From assembly GCA_003864495.1 (NCBI GenBank), contig ML133455.1, positions 1,736,001 through 1,800,000 of the forward strand: 64,000 bases of DNA, given 5' to 3'. Of the stretch, positions 38,699 through 51,467 are shown piece by piece (the first letter of the stretch is position 1; every line of letters starts with the position of its first letter). The DNA is from Nemopilema nomurai. Its lineage: Eukaryota; Cnidaria; Scyphozoa; Rhizostomeae; Rhizostomatidae. Below the pieces are notes generated by a model that did not search any database, was not told where the DNA came from, and saw nothing but the letters and a program-made list of their open reading frames with translations. The translations under genes and the position numbers were made by a program.

Positions 38699-41527
38699 CT
38701 ATGTTTTTTCGAGAAGAAAAACAACAGTGTGTTACTACTGAGTCTTTGCTGGATGCAAACTGTCTTTTGTAATCTCACAAATTATTTACGATGGCATGCA
38801 GGACTAAATGGAAGAGGGCATTCTCAGCATCCTAGGAAACATGCCATACGCGGCGCAAGAATGCGTCTCATCATAGAGTGTTACTTTTGTTTCCACCTGC
38901 GTGGTCGAACTACAAAAATGAATTCCTTAGAAAGTAAGGAAGTAACTATAAAGCCACAAAGCACTAAAGCTGCATATAAGTTTGTAGCATATAAGTTTTT
39001 GTAGGGCTTGATCTTAAGGCTTCTTGTGTACCCAAAGCACAGTTGTTGCACAACTCATAAGTTGCATGATTTGTAAACAAATCGCTGGAAAGTGTCATTA
39101 AAATTAGCCAAATATTTACTCAGATGCTAAGGGCCTTCAAAATTCAAGTTAAATCAATGGGTTGCTTTAAAAATGTTTTTGTTATATTCATGTTTGTAAT
39201 GAATTATTCAATATAAAATATTTATTCTCCAGTTGGGAACAGTCGAACCCCAAACAGGCTGCAGTTGAACATATATTTCTCTCGTTTTACTTTACAAAAC
39301 CAAAGAGAATTTGAGCCCCTTGGAGACAGTCAAATGACAAGTTCTGGTTTTTGAAATTAGTGCTGATTCGATTGATTGAAGTTGTAATGTAGCGTGGTTG
39401 TATCATTTTTTTCTTTGCCATACTTTAATTTATAGCACAAGGCAGCTGAATCTTCACCGAAGAGCCATCTTTGTTAGAACGCTATAAATATCACATCAAT
39501 ATCAAACATAAATATCAATCAAAACTAAATTTACCGGATAGCACAAAAATATTGGGGGGGGGGGTCGCACCCACCACACCCCCGGTAAGTCCGTCCCTGC
39601 TTATACAGTCTGAAATCTTGGGAAAGTTTGCAAAGGACCAAAGACCGCGTTTACAAGCCTATGTTCGTCTACCTTTGACATAGAGCTATGTTCGTCAACC
39701 TTTGATATAGAGCTATGTTCGTCTACCTTTGATATAGAGGACACCAATCCGTCCTTGAAATATACATGCAACCACAACCGCTCTGAACTGTCGTGTGATG
39801 AGTACAAGAAGCCCCTCGCCATGAAAAAAGCCACATGAATGTGAGACCCTGTAAACAGAGGAAATTCTGAACATCAAGCCAACTACTCAACAAGTGACTA
39901 AATCTTGCGAGCAGAATCTTCACTCCAGAAGTGTTTATCTTTTTGTAGGGCTGCTACTCTTAACCTCCTTTATAATAACGAGCAAATGCTTCCACGCTAC
40001 ATATAGAAAGGTGCAGTCTCCACAAAAGGAAGTCAAGACGTCTCTTTTCCAATTACGTTAGGAGCATGAAGTTTGCCTTCATAAACAATTGGCACTATAG
40101 ACTACAAAGTAAATTGTTTGGATTAAAATGGGTCACAAATCAAATGTTTATTATATTTTACAGTTTCTACGATTGTTACTGAGAGTCCCTAAATCTACTA
40201 ATTCTTGGTAATATTTAATATTTTCCAATGAATGCATTTGACTTAGGTGCTGGTTAAAACGCTCAGTAGTAGATGTTCTGTCACTTCAATACCTTTTCCC
40301 TTGCATCTAGGTTGAGAGCTGGTAAGTATGGGAAATGCAGTCAAATGTTCATAAGAGGTCCTTTAGAATACGTCTAGACACGGACTTGTAATACAACACC
40401 AACAGTGGTTTGCTTCGAATAGTATGTCAAACAATGTAATCAAAAATGAATTACATCGTCGCCATCATTTAAGCCAGATTCAACTAGCCGGCGAGGTATC
40501 TGCACCCGAGAATTAATGCAGAAGAACGAAGATAAATAAAGTTTAGTCCTTTCACAATCAACTTTATGTTGATTCTGTTACACGGTGGGATGGCTTTTGC
40601 ACATAGATCTTGTCTCTACGGCGTCTCCGTGTATATTGAATCGGTACTTTTGTGTTAGGAGTCGTGGTCAGAAATGAATGTACTAATTTGCAATGTTTTG
40701 GGCAACATCAGGCGGGAGGGCTCAAAATGAATAGATGATTCGTAATGATATTAAAACTGACTCAGGTCATATATAGAACGCCACTATGAAAGCTGGTAGT
40801 TACAGCTGTACGAGAGATTATCCCATCATCTTGTTGCTAGACTCCTGTTGATATGAAAGAATTAGTAACCGCTGCGCAGTCGCTTCTAACAGGATTTGTT
40901 AAAACAATTAGCAAATTTTAAGTTTTATTCCTCTATTCATAAATCAAATGTAGGTCAGTTTTTAATTCAACTTGGATATGTTTGGTGACATTGAAAAAAA
41001 CACAAATGTATTTTTCAAAGGGGATTTCGTGAGGAGTACGTACAGACGATTTTAGATTCCTATTCAGCAAAAACAACTCGAAAAGTCTTTGTTATGAAAG
41101 GTCGTAAGTGGCGATTTTTATTAACTAGATCGCCTATGAACTCAAAGAAGCCCCGTTTTCCATTTACAACTATTGAATTATTCTCAATATATTGCTCAAG
41201 ATACAAACTTTATTCCAATACATGAAAGCAGAGTCTATACTAAAATTGGCCGCTCTTGCTGTACGAAGGCTAAGTTTGCTTTCTAATGAACGAGACTTAA
41301 TCTTATCTTGATCTACTAATATTGCTTTCAGAAAATGTATGCCATTTGATTATCATTTTGAGACTCCCGACGCCCAAGGTCTTATCGTAAATTTCTGTGC
41401 CAACATGCTTTGTTAGGTCAGTAGATTACCCAGTTTCGGGGTTTTACAATTTCAATCAAGCTTAAAAATCTCGCTTGATGTGTCTTGCTACAAAGTGAAT
41501 TACCCCTATTCACTATGCAATCTACAC
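38699..41527. other. Gene desert (part 3)
   Basis: No supported gene. It contains the 27-bp triplicate at 39659-39739 and an 11-G run at 39554-39564 just before GGTAAGTCCGTCCCTG, which resembles one terminus of a hAT element whose other end I could not find. Confidence 0.35.
39659..39739 (+). repeat. 27-bp unit repeated three times
   Basis: Three adjoining copies start CTATGTTCGTCTACCTTTGA, differing at one or two positions. Because 27 is a multiple of three, the minus strand reads as a nine-residue repeat (SSISKVDEH) in an open frame (39601-39834). There is no other sign that this frame is a gene. Confidence 0.85.
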
Positions 41528-41829
41528 CAGGTTCGTGCCGAAGTAGGGGGGGGGGGGGGGGTTGTCATAACGTCGGTAATTTTTTGTCTGTAAAGGTCGT
41601 AACAACTATAACAGCGTGTCAGTATTTTGGGGAAGAATTAGATTTGCATTTTTTTTATATCCAGCTTAGACACAAAGGAACCACTATGGTACTAGAGTGT
41701 AAAATTTGTGCGCTTTGATTAACTATCTTTCAACAACCCTGTCGGTAAATTTCTCATGTTACGCCCCCCACTCAAAAGCCCTTCACTCCCACTCAAAAGC
41801 CCCACACCCCCTACTTCAGCACGCCCCTG
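41528..41829. mobile_element. 302-bp hAT-like MITE with poly-G tract
   Basis: The left end CAGGTTCGTGCCGAAGTAGG is matched at the right end by the inverse, CAGGGGCGTGCTGAAGTAGG, so about 20 bases of imperfect terminal inverted repeat. A long G run (about 41546-41560) lies inside the left end and C-rich sequence inside the right end. No transposase and no clear target duplication. Confidence 0.6.
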
Positions 41830-41830
41830 A

Positions 41831-41876
41831 CCCTGGGTACCAGACTCGCTATGTATCGAGGGTCTGGTACCAGGGG
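41831..41876. repeat. Perfect-core hairpin next to the MITE
   Basis: CCCTGGGTACCAGAC (41831-41845) pairs with GTCTGGTACCAGGG (41862-41875) around a short loop, with a TCG/CGA extension of the stem. It abuts the right end of the preceding MITE and may be a separate foldback insertion. Confidence 0.7.
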
Positions 41877-43075
41877 TAGATGTTATCGTGCATCCAATAA
41901 CAAAAGTATTTCCACGTGATGTTGTCTTAGACTCAATTGACTGCCGGATAACTTTAAAGATATTTTCAAACATGGTAAACATGTTAAGGAATGTTTGATT
42001 TAAGAACACAGACCTAGAAACAGGGAAAACACGATTGGCACTTGCCCCAGCATTTTCAGCTGAGGTTCCCCTTGAAGTGCCTCTGTGCTGCTTACAAGTG
42101 TCCCACCCTATGGTAACGTAGTTCCATAAAGAACTCTTAGTACGCTAACTAAGTCCATCAAAGGCTAGTTATAAAACTTTTATCCGACCTTAAAAGACGA
42201 AAAAGAAGCGATAGAGATAACACAGTCTTCGGTCTTTGCTAAGTCGTTCGTTATCCTTTCGTTCACAAACCTGCCAACATCTGCTTGAAGGTCGGTTTAC
42301 TTAATCGTGAAAATAACCATGAAATATTTATCAGCCATTTTGGTTAAGGATTCTATATCTAGATCCAAAAATTGATAAAGAGATTTATCTACTGTTTAGC
42401 TTAAGACACTCTTCACAAAAAAATTAGCAATTTATTAGCAATAATTATTTCAGCACAACACTTTTTTATAAGAGAAATTTTTAAGAACACAAGCCTCAAA
42501 ATTGGAAAAAATTAAGAACAATCTTAGGCCGACCGCCAAGGTAAAATTCAATTTTGAAGGATGTTTGCTAACGTGTCGCCTCTATTTTGTTGTTTTTCAC
42601 GATATCGTGATAAAGTACATGCAGGGCTATGCATGAGTTGTCTTACACCATTACACAAATTAAGAACAATCCAGCCTCAGATTTTCGAAAAAAATTAGAT
42701 CACTTAACCTGAACATAAATTTTCTGGTTCTTATAACAAAAGAGTGTATAACTTTTCCTAGGCTTGACAATTATGTTTAGCAAGAAGCTCTTTTGTAACA
42801 ACTGCGATAGTTTTAGCAGAATATACTACCTTCCTCTTTCCTTATAGGATTTTTCTTCATGTTTTACAATAAACTCCCTTGCGACAGATTCAGAAAGAGG
42901 CCAAAAGGAAATGGGTCCGTTTCCAAGACCTGTTTATATCTTGGAAACCGGGAAGATTCATGTCTGTTGCTATTTTACTTTGCTTAGTTGGTATTGGGCC
43001 CAAGGAAATTCATATTGGACTGCTATTGACAATATGCAAAATTTTTGATGAAAATAATGAATGACCTCACTTCAG

Positions 43076-46000
43076 GCCAACAGTCGAGACTTTCGAGCCG
43101 CGAGATTCAATTTGGGCCTACATTGAAAAGCAAACTTTGGAAGAAGAGAGGCTGGAAATTAAAAAGTTGATTGGTAGTTCATTAATTGAAGAGACTGTAG
43201 ATCTTCACCAAGAGGTAATCAATGCAATTTTAAATGAAAATGTTTTGTATTCGTTATTTTTTTGTTTTTGAATAATCACAAATAATCACAAATGGTCTGA
43301 ATGATATGCGCGCGCGTGAAACAATAACAATAACAATGCAAGTGTCTAAATGTAATAATTTTTTTAGTGAAAATGAGAGGAAATTCTAGAATAGTAGTTT
43401 TCGGACGCAATATATTTACAAAATAACGCCAAAATAAAGGCAGGGGTGGACCCAGAGAAAATTTGACAGTTAACAGGAGGGCCAATAAAAAGGTTCTCTA
43501 CTCACATTCTATTAAAATGATTTCAAATCGATTTCTTAAAAGCAGTACTTTATTGTTTGAACATAACTTAAGATCATCAAAGATGGTGCTACAAAATTGA
43601 GCCTGGGAGCGCTAAGAATCAAGTTTAGAGATATGAGAGGACTGACCATGGTTGGGTTGGATGCAAAGGAAAATTTTCAAGTCTAGCCATTTAGAGTGGC
43701 TCAAGATGCATCTCCAGGACTGAATTTTAACAAATTAAATACTGTACTGGTCAGAATTGACAGTTCAATTATTCTAACTGATAATTGATTTGATTCTAAT
43801 TTATTATTGTAGGGGCAGACAAGAATTCTGGAGGGCCAAGGCCCCCATAGCCCCCCAGAAATGCCACTGTGACCCTTTCAATATAAACAGCCCATTCGAT
43901 GAATAATATCTGTTTAGAATTGGAAATATCAAAGGGTTACCACATGTGAATAATAAAAAGTGTTATCTACAATTAATTAACATATTAATTTTTTGTGAAT
44001 AGTTCTCAAGATTAAATTGAATTTGAAAATCATATATTTTTTTGAATTAACTTTATCTAATTTAAAGCATAATTTTTCAGGTGAATACATTGTTTGAAAT
44101 TTGGAGGGAAGGCAGAGAAGAGAGTGTTGAACCCAAACTTGGTGAGGAAACTTGAACTTATAAAAAGGTTGACAGGAGATATTATCTTGTGAGCATTAAG
44201 TCAAAATGGAAAAGATGAGAGGGAGGGGGTTGGCAACAGAGCAAGAAAAATTTACTCTTTTGGTGTGAATTCTATTTTGGTGTGCCCATGCAATACTTCT
44301 CTTTAATGTGGTTTAAAAGGAGCTTTGAAGATCAAAAAGTCATGGCCGACATTTCATATCCAGTTTTGGTCAGGCTTTTTCTCATCTTCAGCCTGTCCTC
44401 TGTGAATCAAAGATTTTTGGCATGCTCCAAACCCCTCCACTTTTCCCTGTGACAATAGTCTTTGTAATATGAAAATAGGCCACATGCGGCATTTCGCACG
44501 CCTTGATTACTTTGCATGTGCTATGCTATGGACGTGAATCTCTTTTTATCGGTTGTTTCTCATACCTGTTGTCAAGAACTGGGTGCTGCTTTTAAGGAGA
44601 CCTAATTTGGCGACTTTGAGTTACGGCTGCTTTGAAATCTTCAAAACATAGACAATTTTAAAAAATTTTGTTGCAAATTCTTTGTTTTGCACGTGCGATG
44701 ATTAGCACGTCTTGGACAATTTGCGCGTGTCACAGACTGTGACAGACTGTGACAAAGACTGTGCAAGCAATCCTCATGACCCCTTTAAGTTTCTTTGATG
44801 TTAAGTTTCTTGGCCTTCCAGCCAATCCTAGGTCTGCCTCTTTTTATTTTTAAAGGCACATCTTGAAATATCAATGTAAACAAACATGATTGTTTCAGTC
44901 TCAGAACCCATAATGATATTCTCCCTTTGATATTGTTCAGTAACTCACACTCAAGACCTATTTCAATTATGCAATTAGCTAAGCTAGACAATGTAAATTT
45001 TGGTTGAGTTTTTCAACAATTCCAAAAAGGGTAACATGGCCCATCTCTTCAAGAATCCAGATGGCACTAAAACTTTTATGCTAATGACAGTGCAGTTGAA
45101 CAAAATTCATATTTGGGAGGGGGGCTGCCTGTTTTATTCCTTCTCAATCAGTACACCGTTATGGTCATTAGACAGTGAATCATTCATTCTTCTCGCAACC
45201 TTCTGGTTTTTTTATCTACAACTGGACATTTTGTCAGCTTTTGGTCATTCATACTCTTCAAATGGAGAAAAGCTGATAACTCTTTACAGATATCCATTTC
45301 TTTTCTAGGATCAACTCTCCCAGAACCTCCAAATGTCAGAAAAAATTTAGTGAAACAGATTCAGTTATTTGTCAAGCTGTTGCAAGAAAGATCTGAGAAC
45401 TATTACAAGTAAGCTTGTAGTGACTTGTTTGTCTACTTTTCATTGTCACACCATGTCATGCTGACACATCTTTTCTCGCACCTCAGCCTAGACTTTTCCA
45501 TCCTCATTACATCACCATTTCATCATGAGGGCATCAGCAAATTTATTTTTAGAATAATCAATACAAATAGAATTATAAAGTTAAGTCAGTCAGTCTCTGC
45601 ACATTAAATAAGAAAACTATGGCTCAGATCGTCTATAGAGGTTGAGCAACGCAGTCAGTAGAAACCCATCTTAACTTGTTTCTACAAGCTGTCTTTTCCT
45701 TGAATCACACAATTTTTGCAAAATGGCTTTTGTTATTCTTAACATAGCTTTTTTACTTATCCTGGTGTGGTTTTATCAGATCATTCCATAGTCTCTTTGC
45801 TCTATAGCTCACTCAACATGTAATTGAATCCTTGAAGCAATTTTTTGATGCTTAAAAGGTTTTAGTTAGCTTGTACATCTTTTCCACTTGTACACTTGTG
45901 TATATTTTTATTATTGTCCATGCTAATTCGTTTTTAATTTCAATAAACTGAACAGGATTCAAAACATTATTGAAAGCTTTTAAAGTCTGGTCTTGCCTTT

Positions 46001-49000
46001 TAGATTGATCAATTTTGGATACATTATTATTTTTTCTATTTAGGGATTACACCAGAAGCCTAAGCCCTTTTCAATCTGATGTTGTAAGAAATATTTGCAG
46101 TGACAGAGGTGGGTGTATAGGTAAATTGACATTAAATGATATTTATGCTGTCATAATGTTAATGACACCTGCTAATAGTTTATATTTGTAGACCTTTTGT
46201 AGAAAGGCCTTTGCTGAATCAGAATAACGTGCTCCAATTTGTAAACAACAATGTTCATGGATTTTGGTGGTCAGATAATGAAAAAGAGCTGATATTATCA
46301 GCATATTTTGCTCAGAACTTTTAGATTGCCTTGTTGAACAAACAATCAAATTTTATTTATTTGATGAGAAGTAGCAAACAAAAAGTTCTAATCATTGCTG
46401 ACTTGTAAAGAATTTTCATCAAATCATTAATCTAATAAATTCACTTGAAAGGGGTTTCTTAGTCATTTCATATTTTCCCAGCAGAAGAACCAATGTTGTC
46501 TGCTACATTGATTATTTACTAAAGCCACCACTGTTTGATTCCTATGTTGAATACATCATACTTTTTTCTATCTAAAACCCTATCGTATTGTAGAATTCTA
46601 CTGATTGCTAATCTTTCTCATGGTAGTTCCTGGAATTGAAAGAGCGTCATATACTTAAAAACGATATGCTGATTCGTTATTTATCTAATTTTCTATCAAA
46701 GTATATATGCAAACAAATCAGTGCATATATGTATATATGCATGTGTGTCGTGATAGCGCATTCCCCCTTGTTAAAATTTCTAAAAAATATTATAGGCTCA
46801 GCCACCCTCATTGCTCTTGCTTAGGAACAGACAAGAAGCAGAAATGCTTTGACTTTTTGAGGACGTCCAGCCTTCTCTCTGTGTTATTTCTTCCTGCTAA
46901 CCCACTAAATGCCCACTGTGTTCTCATGTACCAAGTTGTAATTATATTTTAACAGAATACATAACCGATCGTTATTATTTGCATCTCTGTCTTGCCTGCA
47001 TTTGAATATTAGAACCACTAGAGCAAATGGTTTGTTAAGCTATAAAGGTGCAATGAGAGTTTGACCGTAATTAGACACTCCAGTAACAAAGTCCTCTAAA
47101 ATCTTTCATTAAATCCGCAAATTGGCATTTTGTTTTCGCTGGTAGGAGGGTCCTATATGAATCAAAGAGGCACAATTTCAATTCCCCCTCCCCATTTTTG
47201 TAAAAACATGCTCCACATTATTCTTATTGAATTTGCTTAAAAAGCGTTTGACAGGGATATATCATAGTAAGGAAAATCAGCATGGTACAAAACAGTGAAA
47301 CGAGGCAAAAGGGGTGTAGCATCCGGGGGTAAGATAGCAAGGCCCCCTTGTTAAAACTTACGACTCTTTCCCTGTTTATATGTATTTCCAATGTGAAGTC
47401 ATTTGAAGCTATAGCATTAAACTATATGCTAATTACCAACTTCATATCTTTCCTTCGAAATTTTTACCACTTCAATCTAATGCTGCGCGGTTTATCATAT
47501 GGCATCTACGCTAACTCGAAATTTTTTTTGCGAATTATTGACGATCGATCTGAATGTATCTTTTGCACAACCAAATCTGATTACACTTTTATGATAATAC
47601 GTGTTGGCTGCGTTTTCTGTTTTAAGGAAGTACCAGCCCGTTGCTGGAACGCCCGCAGACTGCCCGCAGCTCGCGGGACGGGAGAGAGACGCCCTTGCGG
47701 TCATTGTCAAACGGGAGATCCAGTTCCTGCAGCTCTCGTCTAAGTGACCATTTCCCGGAAAACGGCAAAGGAAAGTCCGCTAATGAGATCGAGGAGTTGG
47801 CGGATGTAATAAGGTACCCAGTTCGTTGATTATTTACCACCTTTGAGCGATACCTTAACGAGCCCTGTGCTTTGTTTTCAGCGGTAGAATGTATCCTAAC
47901 GTGACTTGATATTCGACATGATTGTTTCAAATATATAATGATATATAATAATGATATGGTTGGCTGGGATTATGATTACCCAGACACGTTTTTCTGCTGG
48001 TCTCTAAATCTGCATGCATCGAGCAACAATTTTTTCTCTACCTGGGGCATAAATTTTTATCTGTCCTCTCTGACACATGAATTCTAAACTTTTATTCTTT
48101 ATGGAAGCTTGACTTAATTCTACGTCACATGCCAATAAGGCAACAAAATCACAGTTTATTATCCTGTCCCATTTCTTTGAGAAAGTCACCAATTAATTGC
48201 TTGCTAGCATTTTTGTTTATTACAGTTCAGCCAACTTCATTTCTTGTCATTCAATTAAATTTCATTTCATGTAGTAACCAATATTTTTTATCAAACATGT
48301 TCTACTTTCTTGACCGTATAGTTTTAATTGATTAATAGGTTTTTAGAACGCATATGCAATAATGATTAATTCAATACCAAGATCCATAAAAGAATTATGA
48401 ACAGAACATTTAATTGAAGGCAAGGCTTGCCAAGGTAGAAGACGGGGGGGGGAGGGGGGTTGTGTTGAGCGGGGGTGTGAAACAATGCGTCTTCACATAA
48501 TTTTGTGCCTACAAAGGACTTTATTTAATATAATCACCGTCTTGACTTCATTTACTTGTAGGGAAAGCCTAGAGGAAGAAAGAAATGGACTGCAGGATGA
48601 CATTTGCTTTTTGCAGGTACCCACCACCTATTATGTGTCAGGTCTACGACTTTATCATTTATGTTATACAAATGACATATTGTTTGTGTTTTCGTGACAT
48701 ATTTTTAGTAATACGCCGTGATCAAGAAATGCAGCTTTGCTTTAGTAGTAATAAAAATGCGCGACTGTGATGAAAAGCCACGCAAGAATCGTCATGCACT
48801 CGTAGGAACACAAAATCATTTTGCAGTCAGGTTTTTACAGGCGATCGACACGTGGACAGAGAACGGAGCGGTGAGACTTCGGTGTCCTGTTGTTCAGATG
48901 GATAGGCAGCCACGCGATTACCGGCCACGTTATTGCCAGCCCACTGACTGGCCAATAGAAACACAGCCTTAGTTCTTGAAGCCGAAGCCGAAGCCTATTT

Positions 49001-51467
49001 GATAGTTCTAATAAGAGTTCGGAAATGCATGCTCATGCTCACAAAAATCAACGTACTAAGTTTAAATGCATGTTTTGAATTTCTAAGTAATTAGAATGGC
49101 TCAACGCGTAGCCATGTTTTTGCCAAAATACTTACCATTATTATTTTTTTTATTGCATTTAACCTTTTTTATAACCTATTTCAGCAATGCCTTTTTGACG
49201 ATGCCGCATTTTGTGCCTCTGCGGGGCAACGGCTGGAAGAGCCCACATTGAAAGGTACATGTACAAGAGTTTTATTGGTTTCTCAAGTTTGAATTTCCGT
49301 CTCTTTAAGTCTGCTCTTAACCGTACTCTTGCTGTTCAATTGCGTTAGCCCCACTTTGATTGTTAGCTGTTAAATCACCCCTGCTACCCCACCCCTGCTA
49401 CCCCACCCCTGCTACCCCACCCCTGCTACCCCACCCCTGCTACCCCACCCCTGTTACCTCACCCTTGTTACCTCACCCCTGCTACGCCATGCTATCTTTT
49501 CATCAATCTTTCTTTGCATAAGTGATAGACGATAGTGTTTTCGTATTGTCCCAGTTGATTCTCATATCATAGAAAACTAGCAATGTGTTTTAACGAGCTA
49601 CCACGTACAAGTCAGTATCTTCTAATATTCACTGCATATTGTACGCCATAATTTTACTATATAACATGTTTCTCCAGAAATAGATTCAACCATAAGTCCT
49701 TTATTTCATGTCTTTGTGCACAAAGAAAAAAAATATTCACACTACGTTTATGCCATAGAATTACAAGACATCGGCTTGAGGTTGGAAAAAGAGCTCCTTG
49801 TTACCGCTTCAAGTGCTGCTGATAATGCCACAAGAGCAATGACACACTTAGGCGAAGGCCGCCAGTCTAATGCATCATGCTCTATGTAAGTACTACTTAG
49901 TATTGTTGTTTCATTTGGTGAAAAGTATTATGAGCACGTAGGGTCTCTTTTCCAGCAGTTTTCGTATTGTGAATCACTGCAAACAGCAAGTCTCAGTACG
50001 AGGGAAGCTTTTAAGCAAGCGTCATGTTGCTTCATTACAACCTCTATCGCTTGTTTCCATGCCTTCTAAAGTAAGTATTAAAGTATTCTAAAGTAAAGGT
50101 TTTATGACGTCATTGACCGTCACTGCTTAGCTGCAAAGAGACGTCAACACTATGATGATTGAGTATAACCAATAACACGTTTTGGATTTTGATGAGTAGA
50201 TGTGATTTTGATATAGTTTTATCATTGACATTAGATAAGAGAACAATTTTCGAGGTAGTTTTGTTTTCTATAGAAACGTATGCGAAAGCTTAAATAGCGA
50301 ATGATATAGCACGTTTTTCTACGTAACAGTAGCATTTTTGAATAAACAATATTCGTACAGTTTTTTAAAACTTTAGTTGGTTCCCGATCAGAATTAACCG
50401 GATACAGTTTTATGGATGTTTGAGGTGGCTCTCAAATGTAATATCATCCTAAAGACTACTTAAATGTTCTCCAGTCTCATTCTGAAAAGCTTCCATTTCC
50501 TCATCTTGAAATGGAATAAAGATCCCTTGTTCATTGCACGGATAACTTTCTGTCAGCAGTCACAGTACACGATCTCATTGGAAGTCGACCACTTAACAAT
50601 ACGTGTTAAAGGAATTTTGTGTTTTTTCCTATGTGTTGATGTGTCAAAGGAATGTTTACGTTTATTCAATTTTCACTCAACTAAATGATTTATTTTAAGC
50701 AGCTCACTCTATGTGAATCTGATGGCATTCTTTGATGATTTCTTTGTGATCGAATCCAAAACACCACTGGATAACATATCTAGAAGTTCTACTCTTTTTT
50801 CGGTTTGATCTGTAAGAAGCGAATTGCTCATCCTTCCCTGTTGTATTTTCTTCCTCTGTGTATTCGCTGGTTGATAAATTTCTTAAAGGTATGTCCTTTT
50901 TACAGGATGCATTTCTTTTAATGCTTTTTAAATATCGATAAATTTTTTTCTGTTTTTACGTGATTGTAACATGAAAATACTACGCTTGACAGTGGTTAAG
51001 ATACAAACGATCGTTAATCGGTATTAGAAGTCATAACTCGAGGCCAGTTTGCACATATATTTTAGGGCATATTAACAGTCTTTTTGTTCCCAGGTAATTT
51101 GAAAGTGTTTGTTTGATATACTGTCCTGTGAATTCTGATATACAGTTTTTCTTTTTCAAGGAAACTTGGCGACCAAAGACACACCGTTCCATCTCCTCCA
51201 ACTTCAGCGCCGACTGCTAAAAGTAGGAAAGACATTGTTCGTCGCAAACAATTGGTGACCAAGCCAGTGACACTGCAGTCAGAAGACATCAAAGCTCCAA
51301 CTTCACAAGGACATAAGCAGGGCAAAGGACTACCCGAATCACAAGCGCTTAGGAAATCTACAGCAACAACAACAACGGTTACAAAGCCGTGCATTCCCGT
51401 CACCATCGGGTCGAACTCCCAGAAACTGAGGCAACTTGTTTTAGAGTGTAGAGAGAGCCAATCATGA
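43076..51467 (+). CDS. CCDC24: Coiled-coil domain-containing protein 24 homologue (9 exons, start exon not found)
   Basis: Exons are 43076-43214, 44081-44141, 45309-45408, 46044-46108, 47627-47813, 48562-48616, 49185-49254, 49759-49885 and 51161-51467 (TGA). All join in phase for about 369 residues. Two segments align well with my recollection of human CCDC24: the N-terminal DSIWAYIEKQTLEEERLEIK..LIG with LPEPPNVRKNLVKQIQLFV, and the central EIEELADVI, RESLEEERNGLQDDICFLQQ, CLFDD and LEEPTLKELQ region. The Ser/Arg-rich segment between them and the basic, Thr-rich tail are not conserved. CCDC24 is poorly characterised; no enzymatic activity is implied. Exon 4 has an alternative in-phase donor at 46121 adding four codons. 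An in-frame TGA precedes exon 1's acceptor, so the initiator Met is in an unseen upstream exon. Confidence 0.87.
43441..43869. mobile_element. hAT-like MITE in CCDC24 intron
   Basis: Starts CAGGGGTGGACCCAGAG and ends CCAGAAATGCCACTG, which inverts to CAGTGGCATTTCTGG, both in the style of hAT termini. C-rich sequence precedes the right end (CCCCCATAGCCCCCC). Flanking octamers do not match, so the copy is old or the ends are misjudged by a few bases. Confidence 0.5.
48446..48478 (+). repeat. G-rich tract, quadruplex-capable
   Basis: Several runs of four or more G within about 35 bases (GGGGGGGG, GGGGGG, GGGGG) in the CCDC24 intron, about 85 bases before exon 48562. This density could form a G-quadruplex in the pre-mRNA or DNA; whether it does is not shown. 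Confidence 0.6.
49376..49488 (+). repeat. 14-bp minisatellite in CCDC24 intron
   Basis: About eight copies of CACCCCTGCTACCC. The first five are identical; the last three drift (GTTACCT, CTTGTTACCT). Lies in the intron between exons 49185-49254 and 49759-49885, on a C-rich plus strand. Confidence 0.95.

Noticed and set aside
39541..39600. Poly-G followed by GGTAAGTCCGTCCCTG, like one end of a hAT element
   Set aside because: No matching second terminus or target-site duplication found, so not listed as an element.
44740..44765. Short GACAGACTGT direct repeats
   Set aside because: Fewer than three full units; ordinary low-complexity sequence.
44785..44880. Minus-strand KIKRGRPRIGWKAKK segment, AT-hook-like, with a possible acceptor
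   Set aside because: Too short, no upstream exon found and nested in a CCDC24 intron; RGRP-type matches are frequent by chance.
48838..48871. Exon-like segment in the CCDC24 region with acceptor and GTGAGA donor
   Set aside because: Exons 48562-48616 and 49185-49254 join directly in phase and the join reproduces the conserved spacing of CCDC24; this segment would interrupt it.
49678..49758. Earlier acceptor that would extend the CCDC24 exon at 49759
   Set aside because: It keeps frame but inserts about 27 residues into the conserved LEEPTLKELQ stretch; the acceptor at 49757-49758 restores family continuity.
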